Origin: an uncultured Eubacteriales bacterium
GTDB taxonomy: Bacteria; Bacillota; Clostridia; Peptostreptococcales; Anaerovoracaceae
Length of the DNA stretch: 5,068 bases
Reading direction: 5' to 3'
NCBI GenBank assembly: GCA_910585135.1
Contig: CAJUEB010000157.1
Coordinates: 1 to 5,068, forward strand
The position numbers were made by a program, and so were the translations under genes. Positions 1-5,068 of the stretch are shown here, piece after piece (the stretch's first letter is position 1; the number at the start of each line of letters is the position of its first letter). The notes under the pieces were generated by a model. That model was not told the origin of the DNA and did no database searches. It was given only the letters and a program-made list of their open reading frames with translations.

Positions 1-148
1 CCACTGAACTAGCAATATGTCAAGAAAAAGCAAACTTAAAAAAGTATATCGCATGACTTGACAAAACTCCTTTTACAGAGAAGCATAGTAGACTTTAGCG
101 TATTTTTAAAATTATCATTTGGCGTTTTCATCCGTATCGGCAAATCTT
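1..148. other. Non-coding left edge downstream of panC
   Basis: No convincing gene lies here. The stretch after the panC stop is A/T-rich and has no GC-rich hairpin followed by a T-run, so I cannot place a terminator for the pan operon. The minus strand carries a perfect TTGACA (positions 23-18) preceded by a T-rich run, and exactly 17 bases then remain before the window ends. It could be the -35 box of a promoter for the next minus-strand gene, with its -10 just outside. A plus-strand TTGACA at 58-63 has no good -10 at normal spacing. Confidence 0.4.
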
Positions 149-1108
149 TTACAACGAAACCCTGAAATTATCAATCAGCCGCGTTTTGCCGATCTGCACA
201 GCCAAGGCAACCAAATCCCCATTTTTCAGGTGCTCTACTGGCATCAAGGTTTCCCCGTCAACTGCATCGATATATTCAATCTGCGCCAGCGGCTCTGCAC
301 CGATCACGCGGTACATCGTACTTAAAATCGGCTCTGCTGGCACGGTGGTTTTTGTGCTTGCCACATCCAAATCCCTGTTCGCTACTGTCCCAGCCGCGCC
401 AGCTACCTCCCTATTCACCGCCGTTCTAGCCGCCTCTGCCACAGAAAAAACCCCAGCCGCGCCAGCGATAATCTGCTGCGCAGCCTTAATCGCCCGATAC
501 AAAACCCCGGCCGCCTTGCGCTCCGTTTCGTCCAAATACGCATTGCGGCTGGATTTTGCAAGACCATCCGCTTCCCGGACAGTCGGACATCCGACCACTT
601 CAAGATCAAATGCCATATCCCGCACCATTTTCCTGATGATTGCCAACTGCTGCGCATCCTTTTCACCAAAAAATGCTTTATCAGGCACCACGATCAGAAA
701 CAGCTTGCTAACCACCGTGCAAACGCCCTTGAAATGCGTACTGCGGCTTTTTCCACAAAGCTGTTTAGTCATATCCGATTCGATATCGACATACGTCGCA
801 AATCCCGCAGGATACATCTCCGTAACAGCGGGATGAAAGACCATATCGCAGCCTTGCTCCTCCAAGATCCTGCAATCCCGCGCGAAATCACGCGGATAGC
901 TTTCTAAATCCTCTCCCGCTGCAAACTGGGTCGGATTAACGAACACGGAAGCCACGACCCGGTCACATTGCCGCCCCGCAGCGCAAACCAAAGACGCATG
1001 CCCCTCATGAAGGGCGCCCATGGTGGGAACAAGCCCCACCGTAAGACCCTGTTTTTTCCACCGCTTTACCTGCGCCCGTACTTCATTTACCGTTTCCGCT
1101 ATAATCAT
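149..1108 (-). CDS. panC: Pantothenate synthetase (pantoate--beta-alanine ligase), with an expanded C-terminal domain
   Basis: This cytoplasmic enzyme condenses pantoate with beta-alanine using ATP, through a pantoyl-adenylate, as the last step of pantothenate synthesis. The family signatures are all visible: PTMGALHEGH at residues 28-37 (nucleotide-binding HxGH motif), FVNPTQF at 56-62, FGEKDAQQ at 147-154, the IRKMVRDM helix at 158-165, and DGLAKSSRN at 181-189 (KMSKS-like loop). The C-terminus closes with RLIDN at 310-314. The ATG start is supported by AAGGA seven bases upstream. At 319 residues it is longer than the usual roughly 280. The excess lies at about residues 215-270 in the C-terminal domain, an Ala/Val/Thr-rich stretch in which AGAAG occurs twice, 21 residues apart. 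All catalytic motifs lie before the insert, so the enzyme is probably active. It is the last recognisable gene of the pan operon, 248 bases after panB. Confidence 0.96.
   Translation of the reverse strand: MIIAETVNEVRAQVKRWKKQGLTVGLVPTMGALHEGHASLVCAAGRQCDRVVASVFVNPTQFAAGEDLESYPRDFARDCRILEEQGCDMVFHPAVTEMYPAGFATYVDIESDMTKQLCGKSRSTHFKGVCTVVSKLFLIVVPDKAFFGEKDAQQLAIIRKMVRDMAFDLEVVGCPTVREADGLAKSSRNAYLDETERKAAGVLYRAIKAAQQIIAGAAGVFSVAEAARTAVNREVAGAAGTVANRDLDVASTKTTVPAEPILSTMYRVIGAEPLAQIEYIDAVDGETLMPVEHLKNGDLVALAVQIGKTRLIDNFRVSL
389..466. repeat. Pair of 15-bp direct repeats inside panC
   Basis: The 15-mer cccagccgcgccagc occurs at 389-403 and again at 452-466. The period is 63 bp, exactly 21 codons, so both copies are read in the same frame and encode AGAAG. 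The protein around the copies is only loosely similar (TAVNREV against TVANRDL), which suggests an old or partial in-frame duplication. It falls in the part of PanC that is longer than normal. Confidence 0.6.
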
Positions 1109-1356
1109 CTGAGATTCCTTCCATTCCGTTTCTTTTTATCAGCCGCCCTATCGCGCGATCACGCATATCAACAGCTACCTTCTCGCAGGCGGACAGCCAC
1201 ACTCAGCCACTATGTCATCACTCACGCAGTGCCGCCACCCGCACTCGCCCGCCAGCCCGTCATCCAGGGCGCGATCGCCCCGCCGTATCCTTTCGGCGAG
1301 CAGCCGCGCATCAACGATTACGTTCTCGGCCAGCCATCCTATCCCCGATTGATTGC
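1109..1356. other. GC-rich panB-panC spacer with short palindromes
   Basis: This 248-base gap separates two genes that are usually tightly spaced. On the transcribed (minus) strand it is G-rich, with GGG runs. It has a perfect hairpin at 1267-1280 (5-bp GC stem, 4-base loop) and a 10-bp palindrome ATCGCGCGAT at 1150-1159. The hairpin has no following T-run, so it is not an intrinsic terminator. A 61-codon reading frame runs through the gap at 1360-1175. It starts at TTG overlapping the panB stop (TTGA) and ends Cys-rich (residues C40, C45, C54, C56). It resembles no family I know and has no clear ribosome binding site, so I do not call it a gene. The last 25 bases hold the panC ribosome binding site. 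Confidence 0.5.
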
Positions 1357-2199
1357 TCAATCAGAAATTTTGGCCTTTAGCCTCTCCAGCACTTCCTCGT
1401 CCATCTTATAGCTGTGTTTCTCTGTCGGATATACGCCTTCCTTGACTTCTTTATCGTAGTCCTTAAACGCCCGTATCATCATTTCGCCGCCTTCCGCAAA
1501 ACGCTTCACAAACTTAGGAACATAGTCATCAAACAGCCCCAGCATGTCCTGCCATACCAGAACTTGTCCATCGCATGCACTACCGGCACCGATTCCAATC
1601 GTTGGAATCCTAAGTTCTTTGCTAATTAACTCTGCCAGTCCCGCAGGAACACATTCCAACACGACTGCAAAAGCGCCGGCTTCCTGTACATCATAAGCAT
1701 CCTGCAACACACGCATCGCGGTTTCCTGATTTTTACCCTGCACCTTAAAACCGCCAAAGGCATTCACCGACTGCGGCGTCATTCCCACATGTGCCACGAC
1801 TGGAATTCCCGCATCCACGATCGCTTTAATCTGCTCCTTGACCGCCGCGCCACCTTCCAGCTTAACCGAATTACCGCCGGTTTCCTTAATCAGCCTGCCC
1901 GCATTGACCACCGCATCATAAACGGAAGCCTGATAAGACATAAATGGCATATCCATTACAACATGGCAATTCTTTGCACCCCTGACAACAGCAGCACCGT
2001 GATGAATCATGTCGTCCACCGTAACTGCCAGCGTATCGGAATATCCCAGCATCGTGTTGCCTAAAGAATCCCCCACCAAAAGCATATCGATGCCCGCCGC
2101 ATCCATCAGCTTTGCAGTCGAATAATCGTAGCATGTAAGCATTGAAATCTTTTCGCCCTTTTTCTTCATTTCCAGTAAGCTCGTAACTGTTTTTTTCAT
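1357..2199 (-). CDS. panB: 3-methyl-2-oxobutanoate hydroxymethyltransferase (ketopantoate hydroxymethyltransferase)
   Basis: PanB transfers a hydroxymethyl group from 5,10-methylene-tetrahydrofolate to 2-oxoisovalerate (3-methyl-2-oxobutanoate), giving ketopantoate, the first committed step of pantothenate synthesis. It is a Mg-dependent cytoplasmic TIM-barrel enzyme. The 280-residue length is normal for the family. Visible motifs are LTCYDYSTA at 21-29, VGDSLGNTMLGY at 42-53 (Asp44, metal ligand), MDMPFMSY at 82-89 (Asp83, metal ligand), VKLEGG at 112-117 (Glu115), AHVGMTPQS at 136-144, Glu182 in VLECVPAGLA (the catalytic glutamate position by family comparison), and GIGAGSACDGQVLV at 202-215. 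The ATG start overlaps the stop of the upstream DUF2520 gene as ATGA, with GGGAG about seven bases upstream inside that gene. Translation of the two is therefore probably coupled. No key residue appears to be missing. Confidence 0.97.
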   Translation of the reverse strand: MKKTVTSLLEMKKKGEKISMLTCYDYSTAKLMDAAGIDMLLVGDSLGNTMLGYSDTLAVTVDDMIHHGAAVVRGAKNCHVVMDMPFMSYQASVYDAVVNAGRLIKETGGNSVKLEGGAAVKEQIKAIVDAGIPVVAHVGMTPQSVNAFGGFKVQGKNQETAMRVLQDAYDVQEAGAFAVVLECVPAGLAELISKELRIPTIGIGAGSACDGQVLVWQDMLGLFDDYVPKFVKRFAEGGEMMIRAFKDYDKEVKEGVYPTEKHSYKMDEEVLERLKAKISD

Positions 2200-3056
2200 C
2201 GTATTTCTCCCTTTCCTATGAGTTCTGACATCCCGCTATAATCTCTCTTAGGATGCCTCGCCTGTGCTATTTGTATCAGCCTGCTGCTCAGAAGGCTGTA
2301 AAGCATCCGTTCGGAATCATCCGCAAGGCAATCAAGATGCTTGCTGACAGTCTCGATATCATTTCGTTCGATCGGACCTGTCAAGCTCGCCGCAGGTCCT
2401 TTTTCTGCAATGTGCGACATATTTCCGGTCAAAATTGGGGCTAATGCGCCGATTGCTTCCTCTTCTGTAAAGCCACACCGCTCCATCAGCGCGATGCTTT
2501 GATCGATCAGCCCGCAAACCAAATTGCTCGCCATTGCCGCTGCGCAATGATAAGTGATTTTATCCTTTCCCGCTATAATGCGGTACGGATTTCCCAGCCC
2601 AGATAGAATCCTCTGAATTTCGCGCGCGCCTGCGCTTTCCATGCCCTCCAGCGTAAAAAAAACACCCGGCAGTTCCCTGTAAGCGTGATATTTATCGCTT
2701 ACGGCGAACAGCGGATGGACTGAATATCCGAAGGCTTCTGCTTCTTCGATGCCGGAAAATGCATCCTGGGAGGACATCGCACCACTGCAATGACATATGG
2801 TCTTTCCTCTTATTTCGTATTCTCTGATCCGTTTCCAGGTATCCTGAATACTTCCGTCGGGAACAGTAAGAAAGATAATATCGCAATCCTCCACGAGGTC
2901 TTTCATGCTTTCATAGCATTTCGAACCTGTAAAGCGCGCTGCATCCCCTGCCGTGCTGCGGCTATAATAGCCTTTTATCACGGTTTCGGAATCCTGCGAA
3001 AAGTATTTCCCCAGCGTGCAGCCTACCTTTCCTGCTCCGATAAATCCTATATTCAA
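2196..3056 (-). CDS. panG: Rossmann/DUF2520 reductase, probable ketopantoate reductase PanG
   Basis: This 286-residue protein has an N-terminal NAD(P)-binding Rossmann fold and a C-terminal DUF2520 domain. The first residues form a beta strand and a GAGKVG dinucleotide loop (GxGxxG, residues 7-12). Further along are FLTVPDG, HCSGAMSS and SVHPLFAV. The C-terminal half has KITYHCAAAMASN and LTGPIERND, typical of DUF2520. The family is known to include PanG, the ketopantoate reductase described in Francisella with homologues in Enterococcus faecalis and Clostridium difficile; linking it to this gene is inference from fold and position. Its place directly before panB, overlapping by four bases, fits reduction of ketopantoate to pantoate. 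The start chosen is TTG at 3056, seven bases after GAGGAGG. An in-frame ATG at 3113 lies within the predicted -10 box and would add 19 residues unlike the family. No classic panE is present in the window. Confidence 0.85.
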   Translation of the reverse strand: MNIGFIGAGKVGCTLGKYFSQDSETVIKGYYSRSTAGDAARFTGSKCYESMKDLVEDCDIIFLTVPDGSIQDTWKRIREYEIRGKTICHCSGAMSSQDAFSGIEEAEAFGYSVHPLFAVSDKYHAYRELPGVFFTLEGMESAGAREIQRILSGLGNPYRIIAGKDKITYHCAAAMASNLVCGLIDQSIALMERCGFTEEEAIGALAPILTGNMSHIAEKGPAASLTGPIERNDIETVSKHLDCLADDSERMLYSLLSSRLIQIAQARHPKRDYSGMSELIGKGEIR

Positions 3057-3063
3057 TTGTATC

Positions 3064-3070
3064 CCTCCTC
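3064..3070 (-). promoter_or_regulatory. Ribosome binding site fixing the TTG start of panG
   Basis: GAGGAGG on the minus strand lies seven bases before the TTG at 3056, which is ideal Shine-Dalgarno spacing. It places the start so that the protein opens directly with the first Rossmann strand (MNIGFIGAGKVG). The upstream ATG has no comparable site. Confidence 0.85.
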
Positions 3071-3094
3071 GGTATAGTTTCGATATCGAATACC
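3071..3094. promoter_or_regulatory. Palindromic operator or leader hairpin before panG
   Basis: A perfect 12-bp palindrome TTCGATATCGAA lies at 3079-3090. It is flanked by GGTA (3071-3074) and TACC (3091-3094), which extend the dyad apart from a four-base bulge. It ends directly beside the panG Shine-Dalgarno (3064-3070) and lies downstream of the predicted transcription start. It could be a repressor operator acting as a roadblock, or an RNA hairpin limiting ribosome access. Which regulator would bind is not shown by the sequence; the adjacent TetR protein is a candidate by position only. Confidence 0.4.
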
Positions 3095-3108
3095 ATCCAT
3101 CCTCGCTT

Positions 3109-3162
3109 ATCATAGCACAGGCGCTGCGAGAAAGAAAGGGGGAAATTTTTAAAATTTTTTAT
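3109..3162 (-). promoter_or_regulatory. Candidate pan operon promoter (extended -10 with upstream A/T tract)
   Basis: Reading the minus strand, TGCTATGAT (3117-3109) is an extended -10 element with one mismatch to TATAAT. There is no good -35 hexamer at 16-18 bases. Instead, 20 consecutive A/T bases at 3143-3162 fall at roughly -41 to -60 from the expected start near 3102, where an UP element would sit. The A/T tract contains a 7+1+7 dyad (3143-3157). It directly follows the tetR stop and lacks GC pairs, so it is a poor terminator. Confidence 0.5.
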
Positions 3163-3175
3163 GGGCAAAACACGC

Positions 3176-3742
3176 CTACGAACCAAACACGATCTTTACC
3201 AGCTCCCTCACATAAGCATCCCGGCTCTCTTTTTCCGTCAAATCATACCCCAGCAATTCGTTCACCATATCGCTTCGCAAAAAAGCAGCCTGCATGGCGG
3301 CCGTTAAGACGAAAGAGGCCATAGGCTTATCCTTGTCTGCGATATTTTTGGTCAAGGCAAACAAGAACCCCCGCTGCAAATATGCCGGATTTTTTTCCGT
3401 ATCATAGCTTTGAAATTCGCCCAGTATGGAAAGGCGGGCGATGGCAGGATACTCGAAAAGAAAGTCGAACACATAGACCGCCCAAGCCGTCATCCGCTCA
3501 ATTTCCGTATCATAAGGCTTTTGGGTACTCGCCCCGATGATGGCCTTGCCAATCACTCTCTGAACACAAATTGTAATGAGGTTCTCCTTGTTGCCAAAAT
3601 GGTAATTGATCAGCCCCAGCGCTACATCGGCTTTCTCAGCAATCATGCGAGCGGTAATCTTTTTCGTGTCCCCATCAAAGGCTTCAATCAGCTCTGTCGT
3701 GACTTCTATCATGTTATTTTTGACGTTTCGTACGGTTTTCAT
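3176..3742 (-). CDS. TetR/AcrR family transcriptional regulator
   Basis: This 188-residue protein is of normal length for the TetR family: an N-terminal DNA-binding three-helix bundle and an all-helical C-terminal ligand and dimerisation domain. Helix 1 is about residues 5-22. The helix-turn-helix spans about 29-50 (ITARMIAEKADVALGLINYHF), followed by the GNKENL segment that matches the family's F-x-s-K-e-x-L signature. The C-terminal half (from about 60) resembles no subfamily whose ligand I can name. The ATG at 3742 is preferred because helix 1 is complete from it. A second ATG at residue 11 (3712) has no ribosome binding site and would shorten the helix. It sits 119 bases upstream of panG on the same strand but has its own promoter, and panG appears to have another. 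It may control itself, the pan operon or the PepSY gene; this is inferred from position only. Confidence 0.92.
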   Translation of the reverse strand: MKTVRNVKNNMIEVTTELIEAFDGDTKKITARMIAEKADVALGLINYHFGNKENLITICVQRVIGKAIIGASTQKPYDTEIERMTAWAVYVFDFLFEYPAIARLSILGEFQSYDTEKNPAYLQRGFLFALTKNIADKDKPMASFVLTAAMQAAFLRSDMVNELLGYDLTEKESRDAYVRELVKIVFGS

Positions 3743-3756
3743 CTTATTTCACTTAT

Positions 3757-3765
3757 ATTATACCA
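3757..3765 (-). promoter_or_regulatory. Extended -10 promoter of the tetR-type gene
   Basis: TGGTATAAT on the minus strand is a perfect extended -10 (TGnTATAAT). Only 14 bases separate it from the ATG at 3742, so a transcript starting the usual distance downstream would have a leader of roughly 6-8 bases with no Shine-Dalgarno. No -35 hexamer is recognisable. The alternative is that the main transcript starts further upstream. Confidence 0.6.
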
Positions 3766-3837
3766 TGCAAGCTTGCCTGCGCATGATTCAATAAACGCTT
3801 CCCTGCGGCAAAGCCGTATCAATCATGCGTTCATGAT
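3764..3837. promoter_or_regulatory. Cluster of CATG-centred inverted repeats upstream of the tetR-type gene
   Basis: Several dyads crowd the 75 bases above the promoter. They are a 10-bp palindrome GCAAGCTTGC at 3767-3776, CATGC-N12-GCATG at 3764-3785, CGCATGATT (3780-3788) inverted as AATCATGCG (3821-3829), ATCATG-N4-CATGAT at 3822-3837, and CGGC-AAA-GCCG at 3806-3816. TetR-type repressors commonly bind dyads near their own promoter, so one or more of these is a plausible autoregulatory operator. The sequence does not show which. Confidence 0.35.
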
Positions 3838-3902
3838 ATCCTGGCTCCTGGACACTCCAATATTTTCCATGCTTAATATCCACTAATTACCACACACGGG
3901 CA

Positions 3903-4505
3903 TTAATGAAGCACGGATTCTTGGCTGCTTCCCACGATATTTCCTGTAGCTGCGTCAATATCGAAATCATATTCCTGTCCGTCATACTGAATTTCAATTT
4001 CATAAACCAGCTTCCCATGTTCGCTGTCAGCCTTAGCTTTTGTGATATCGCTTGCAGACGCCCCGGAAACCTGCGATAGCGCGATTTCCTTCGCAGCCTC
4101 TATCCCGATATCGCTTTGCGCAGCCTGCGCGTCCTGCTGCGCATCCCCTGCGCCTGACTGGCTCTGATCTTGATTTCCCTGCGGATTCGTCGTCACGCCG
4201 TCCGTATCCTGTTCAATGATTTTCCCGTTTCTCGCGGCGATTTGAAATTCGTAAAAAACATTTTCATGATTAAACTGTATTTCGTATACCATCCTGAAAT
4301 CATCAAATTCCTTTGCCACGATAGCCTTGTCAGACTGTGCTGCGCCAGGAACCTGGTTATAAGCGATTTCCTTCGCTTCCGCTTCGCTGATTCCGCCTAC
4401 AAGCCCGCTAAACCAGCAGAAGACAGCGATTATAACTACCAAAACCACCACTACGATGGCAATTACCTTCCCTTTTTTGTTTTTTTGCTTTTCCTGATTG
4501 TCCAT
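3903..4505 (-). CDS. Membrane-anchored protein with two PepSY domains
   Basis: This 200-residue protein has a short Lys/Gln-rich cytoplasmic start (residues 1-13), one hydrophobic segment (about 14-36) and an extracytoplasmic part with two PepSY-like repeats. Repeat 1 is about 39-100 (ISEAEAKEIAYNQV, then MVYEIQF, then YEFQIAARNGKII). Repeat 2 is about 132-193 (IGIEAAKEIALSQV, then LVYEIEI, then YDFDIDAATGNIV). A Gln/Asp/Ala-rich linker at 101-131 joins them. The two repeats align strand for strand, so the gene shows an internal duplication. PepSY domains are proposed to inhibit or chaperone secreted peptidases and to sense at the envelope; no partner is visible here. The positively charged N-terminus suggests the repeats face outside. 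Start choice: ATG at 4505 follows AAAGGAGG by eight bases; a longer frame from 4580 adds 25 residues before the anchor and lacks such a site. The exact role is unknown. Confidence 0.9.
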   Translation of the reverse strand: MDNQEKQKNKKGKVIAIVVVVLVVIIAVFCWFSGLVGGISEAEAKEIAYNQVPGAAQSDKAIVAKEFDDFRMVYEIQFNHENVFYEFQIAARNGKIIEQDTDGVTTNPQGNQDQSQSGAGDAQQDAQAAQSDIGIEAAKEIALSQVSGASASDITKAKADSEHGKLVYEIEIQYDGQEYDFDIDAATGNIVGSSQESVLH

Positions 4506-4513
4506 CAATGTAA

Positions 4514-4521
4514 CCTCCTTT
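4514..4521 (-). promoter_or_regulatory. Ribosome binding site fixing the PepSY gene start
   Basis: AAAGGAGG on the minus strand lies eight bases before the ATG at 4505. It is a near-perfect Shine-Dalgarno and argues against the longer in-frame start at 4580. Confidence 0.85.
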
Positions 4522-4547
4522 ACATTCCACAATTTTCCATAACTCCT

Positions 4548-4576
4548 ATGATATTTCGCCGATTCTTCATGATATT
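4548..4576. repeat. Direct repeat ATGATATT, 21-bp period, upstream of the PepSY gene
   Basis: ATGATATT occurs at 4548-4555 and 4569-4576, 21 bp apart, or two helical turns, so the copies face the same side of the DNA. This layout is typical of OmpR/PhoB-type response regulator sites. The minus-strand copies also contain TATCAT, a near match to a -10 box, but neither has a good -35. The second copy lies within a decamer TTCATGATAT (4566-4575) that also occurs upstream of the tetR-type gene (3830-3839). Confidence 0.3.
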
Positions 4577-4667
4577 CCATTTGCCTATGGCGATGCCCTG
4601 CCTAACGTTTTAACATTTGTCCTGCTTCACCGATGCGCCGATTTTTCATGCATCCCCGCTGTATTTA

Positions 4668-5068
4668 TCAGCTTTCATCAAAAATAAGCTCCTGTGAAAC
4701 AAAATCAAGATATGTTTCATAGGCCTCATCCCAGCTTACATAAGCTTTATCGCCCCGTCTGTCAGGCAGATCATAGTTTTCCATTAAATAATTGGTAAGA
4801 TATGCTGTATACTTTTCTGCACCGATATAATTGACATGCTTGCTGTTATAAAAATCGCGCTTCCAGTCAAGACCCATAGCATCGGTTATTTCCTTCTGAT
4901 TAAAATCCAATACAGGATACCCCCGCTGCACCGCCATTTCTTTCGCAGTATTAAACATTTCCGCCTGCCCATCCTTCATTACATACGGAGACAGCACGAA
5001 AAGCACATCCTTGTCGAGCGTATCGCAGCACGCCAAAACCTCCAAAAATACATCCTCCATTTCCGGCG
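4668..5068 (-). CDS. SGNH/GDSL hydrolase-like protein, C-terminal part (start outside window)
   Basis: Only the last roughly 133 codons are present. The frame stays open to the window edge, and an internal ATG at 5060 has no ribosome binding site, so it is not taken as the start. The visible part has a predicted beta strand ending DVLFVLSPYV, a helix, a second strand (GYPVLDFN) and the block DFYNSKHVNYIGAEKYTAYL, which resembles the C-terminal catalytic block of SGNH hydrolases. The histidine would be the catalytic His. The preceding D/N residues match the Asp-x-x-His region, although the residue three before the His is Asn, not Asp. The ending (LPDRRGD, then VSWDEAYETYLDFV) resembles SGNH proteins found in Clostridia, often beside MBOAT O-acyltransferases and thought to help O-acetylate cell-surface polymers. 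That partner is not visible here, so the role is inferred from family resemblance. A 162-base gap separates it from the PepSY gene. Confidence 0.8.
   Translation of the reverse strand, partial: PEMEDVFLEVLACCDTLDKDVLFVLSPYVMKDGQAEMFNTAKEMAVQRGYPVLDFNQKEITDAMGLDWKRDFYNSKHVNYIGAEKYTAYLTNYLMENYDLPDRRGDKAYVSWDEAYETYLDFVSQELIFDES

Noticed and set aside
20..54. 11-codon minus-strand leader peptide (ATG at 54) after an AAAGGAG
   Set aside because: The spacing from the AAAGGAG to the ATG is long (about 12 bases), the peptide has no regulatory codon run, and no attenuator hairpin follows.
58..89. Plus-strand promoter TTGACA with CATAGT
   Set aside because: The spacing is about 20 bases with a weak -10, and it would only drive transcription antisense to panC.
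186..836. Long plus-strand open frame opposite panC (216 codons)
   Set aside because: It is antisense to a clear panC with all family motifs, has no recognisable domain and no ribosome binding site, and is explained by panC codon bias.
1267..1280. GC hairpin in the panB-panC gap as an intrinsic terminator
   Set aside because: No T-run follows on the transcribed strand, and panC downstream has no obvious promoter of its own.
1175..1360. 61-codon minus-strand frame between panB and panC as a gene
   Set aside because: It needs a TTG start without a good ribosome binding site, contains many rare-type Arg/Gly codons (CGG, GGG, AGG) and resembles no known family. It is kept as an open question in the spacer entry.
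3057..3113. Longer panG start at the ATG at 3113
   Set aside because: That ATG lies within the predicted -10 box and adds 19 residues unlike the family, while TTG at 3056 has an ideal ribosome binding site.
3143..3162. A/T dyad after the tetR stop as a terminator
   Set aside because: The stem has no GC pairs, so termination would be weak. Its position fits an upstream promoter element for panG better.
4506..4580. Longer PepSY start at the ATG at 4580
   Set aside because: It adds a charged, non-conserved stretch, and the strong AAAGGAGG site points to the ATG at 4505.

Overview
The window looks like chromosomal DNA from an anaerobic Firmicute of the class Clostridia, perhaps Lachnospiraceae or a relative. 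The reasons are strong GGAGG-type ribosome binding sites, a DUF2520-panB-panC vitamin operon, a two-PepSY membrane protein and a Lachnospiraceae-style SGNH protein. The assignment comes from protein style only; there is no rRNA or other marker. Every gene I can support lies on the minus strand, so transcription runs from right to left.

From the right edge: (1) 5068-4668 is the C-terminal part of an SGNH-hydrolase-like protein whose start is outside the window. (2) 4505-3903 is a 200-residue membrane-anchored protein with two PepSY domains. (3) 3742-3176 is a TetR/AcrR-type repressor with its own extended -10 promoter and a cluster of CATG-centred inverted repeats upstream. (4) 3056-149 is a pantothenate (vitamin B5) operon. 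It starts with a Rossmann/DUF2520 protein that is probably the ketopantoate reductase PanG and begins at TTG. panB follows, overlapping panG by four bases (ATGA). A GC-rich 248-base gap comes next, then panC. Bases 1-148 hold no gene.

The pan genes together account for three of the four steps to pantothenate. PanB makes ketopantoate from 2-oxoisovalerate, the DUF2520 protein probably reduces it to pantoate, and PanC joins pantoate to beta-alanine. panD, which makes beta-alanine, is not directly after panC and is not visible here. The operon has a plausible promoter (A/T tract, extended -10) and a perfect 12-bp palindrome in its leader just before the ribosome binding site. That palindrome is the best candidate control site in the window.

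I see no CRISPR array, transposon, RNA gene or dedicated defence system. The points most worth a second look are the likely PanG assignment, the leader palindrome, an Ala-rich expansion with an in-frame repeat in PanC, and the unexplained panB-panC spacer.
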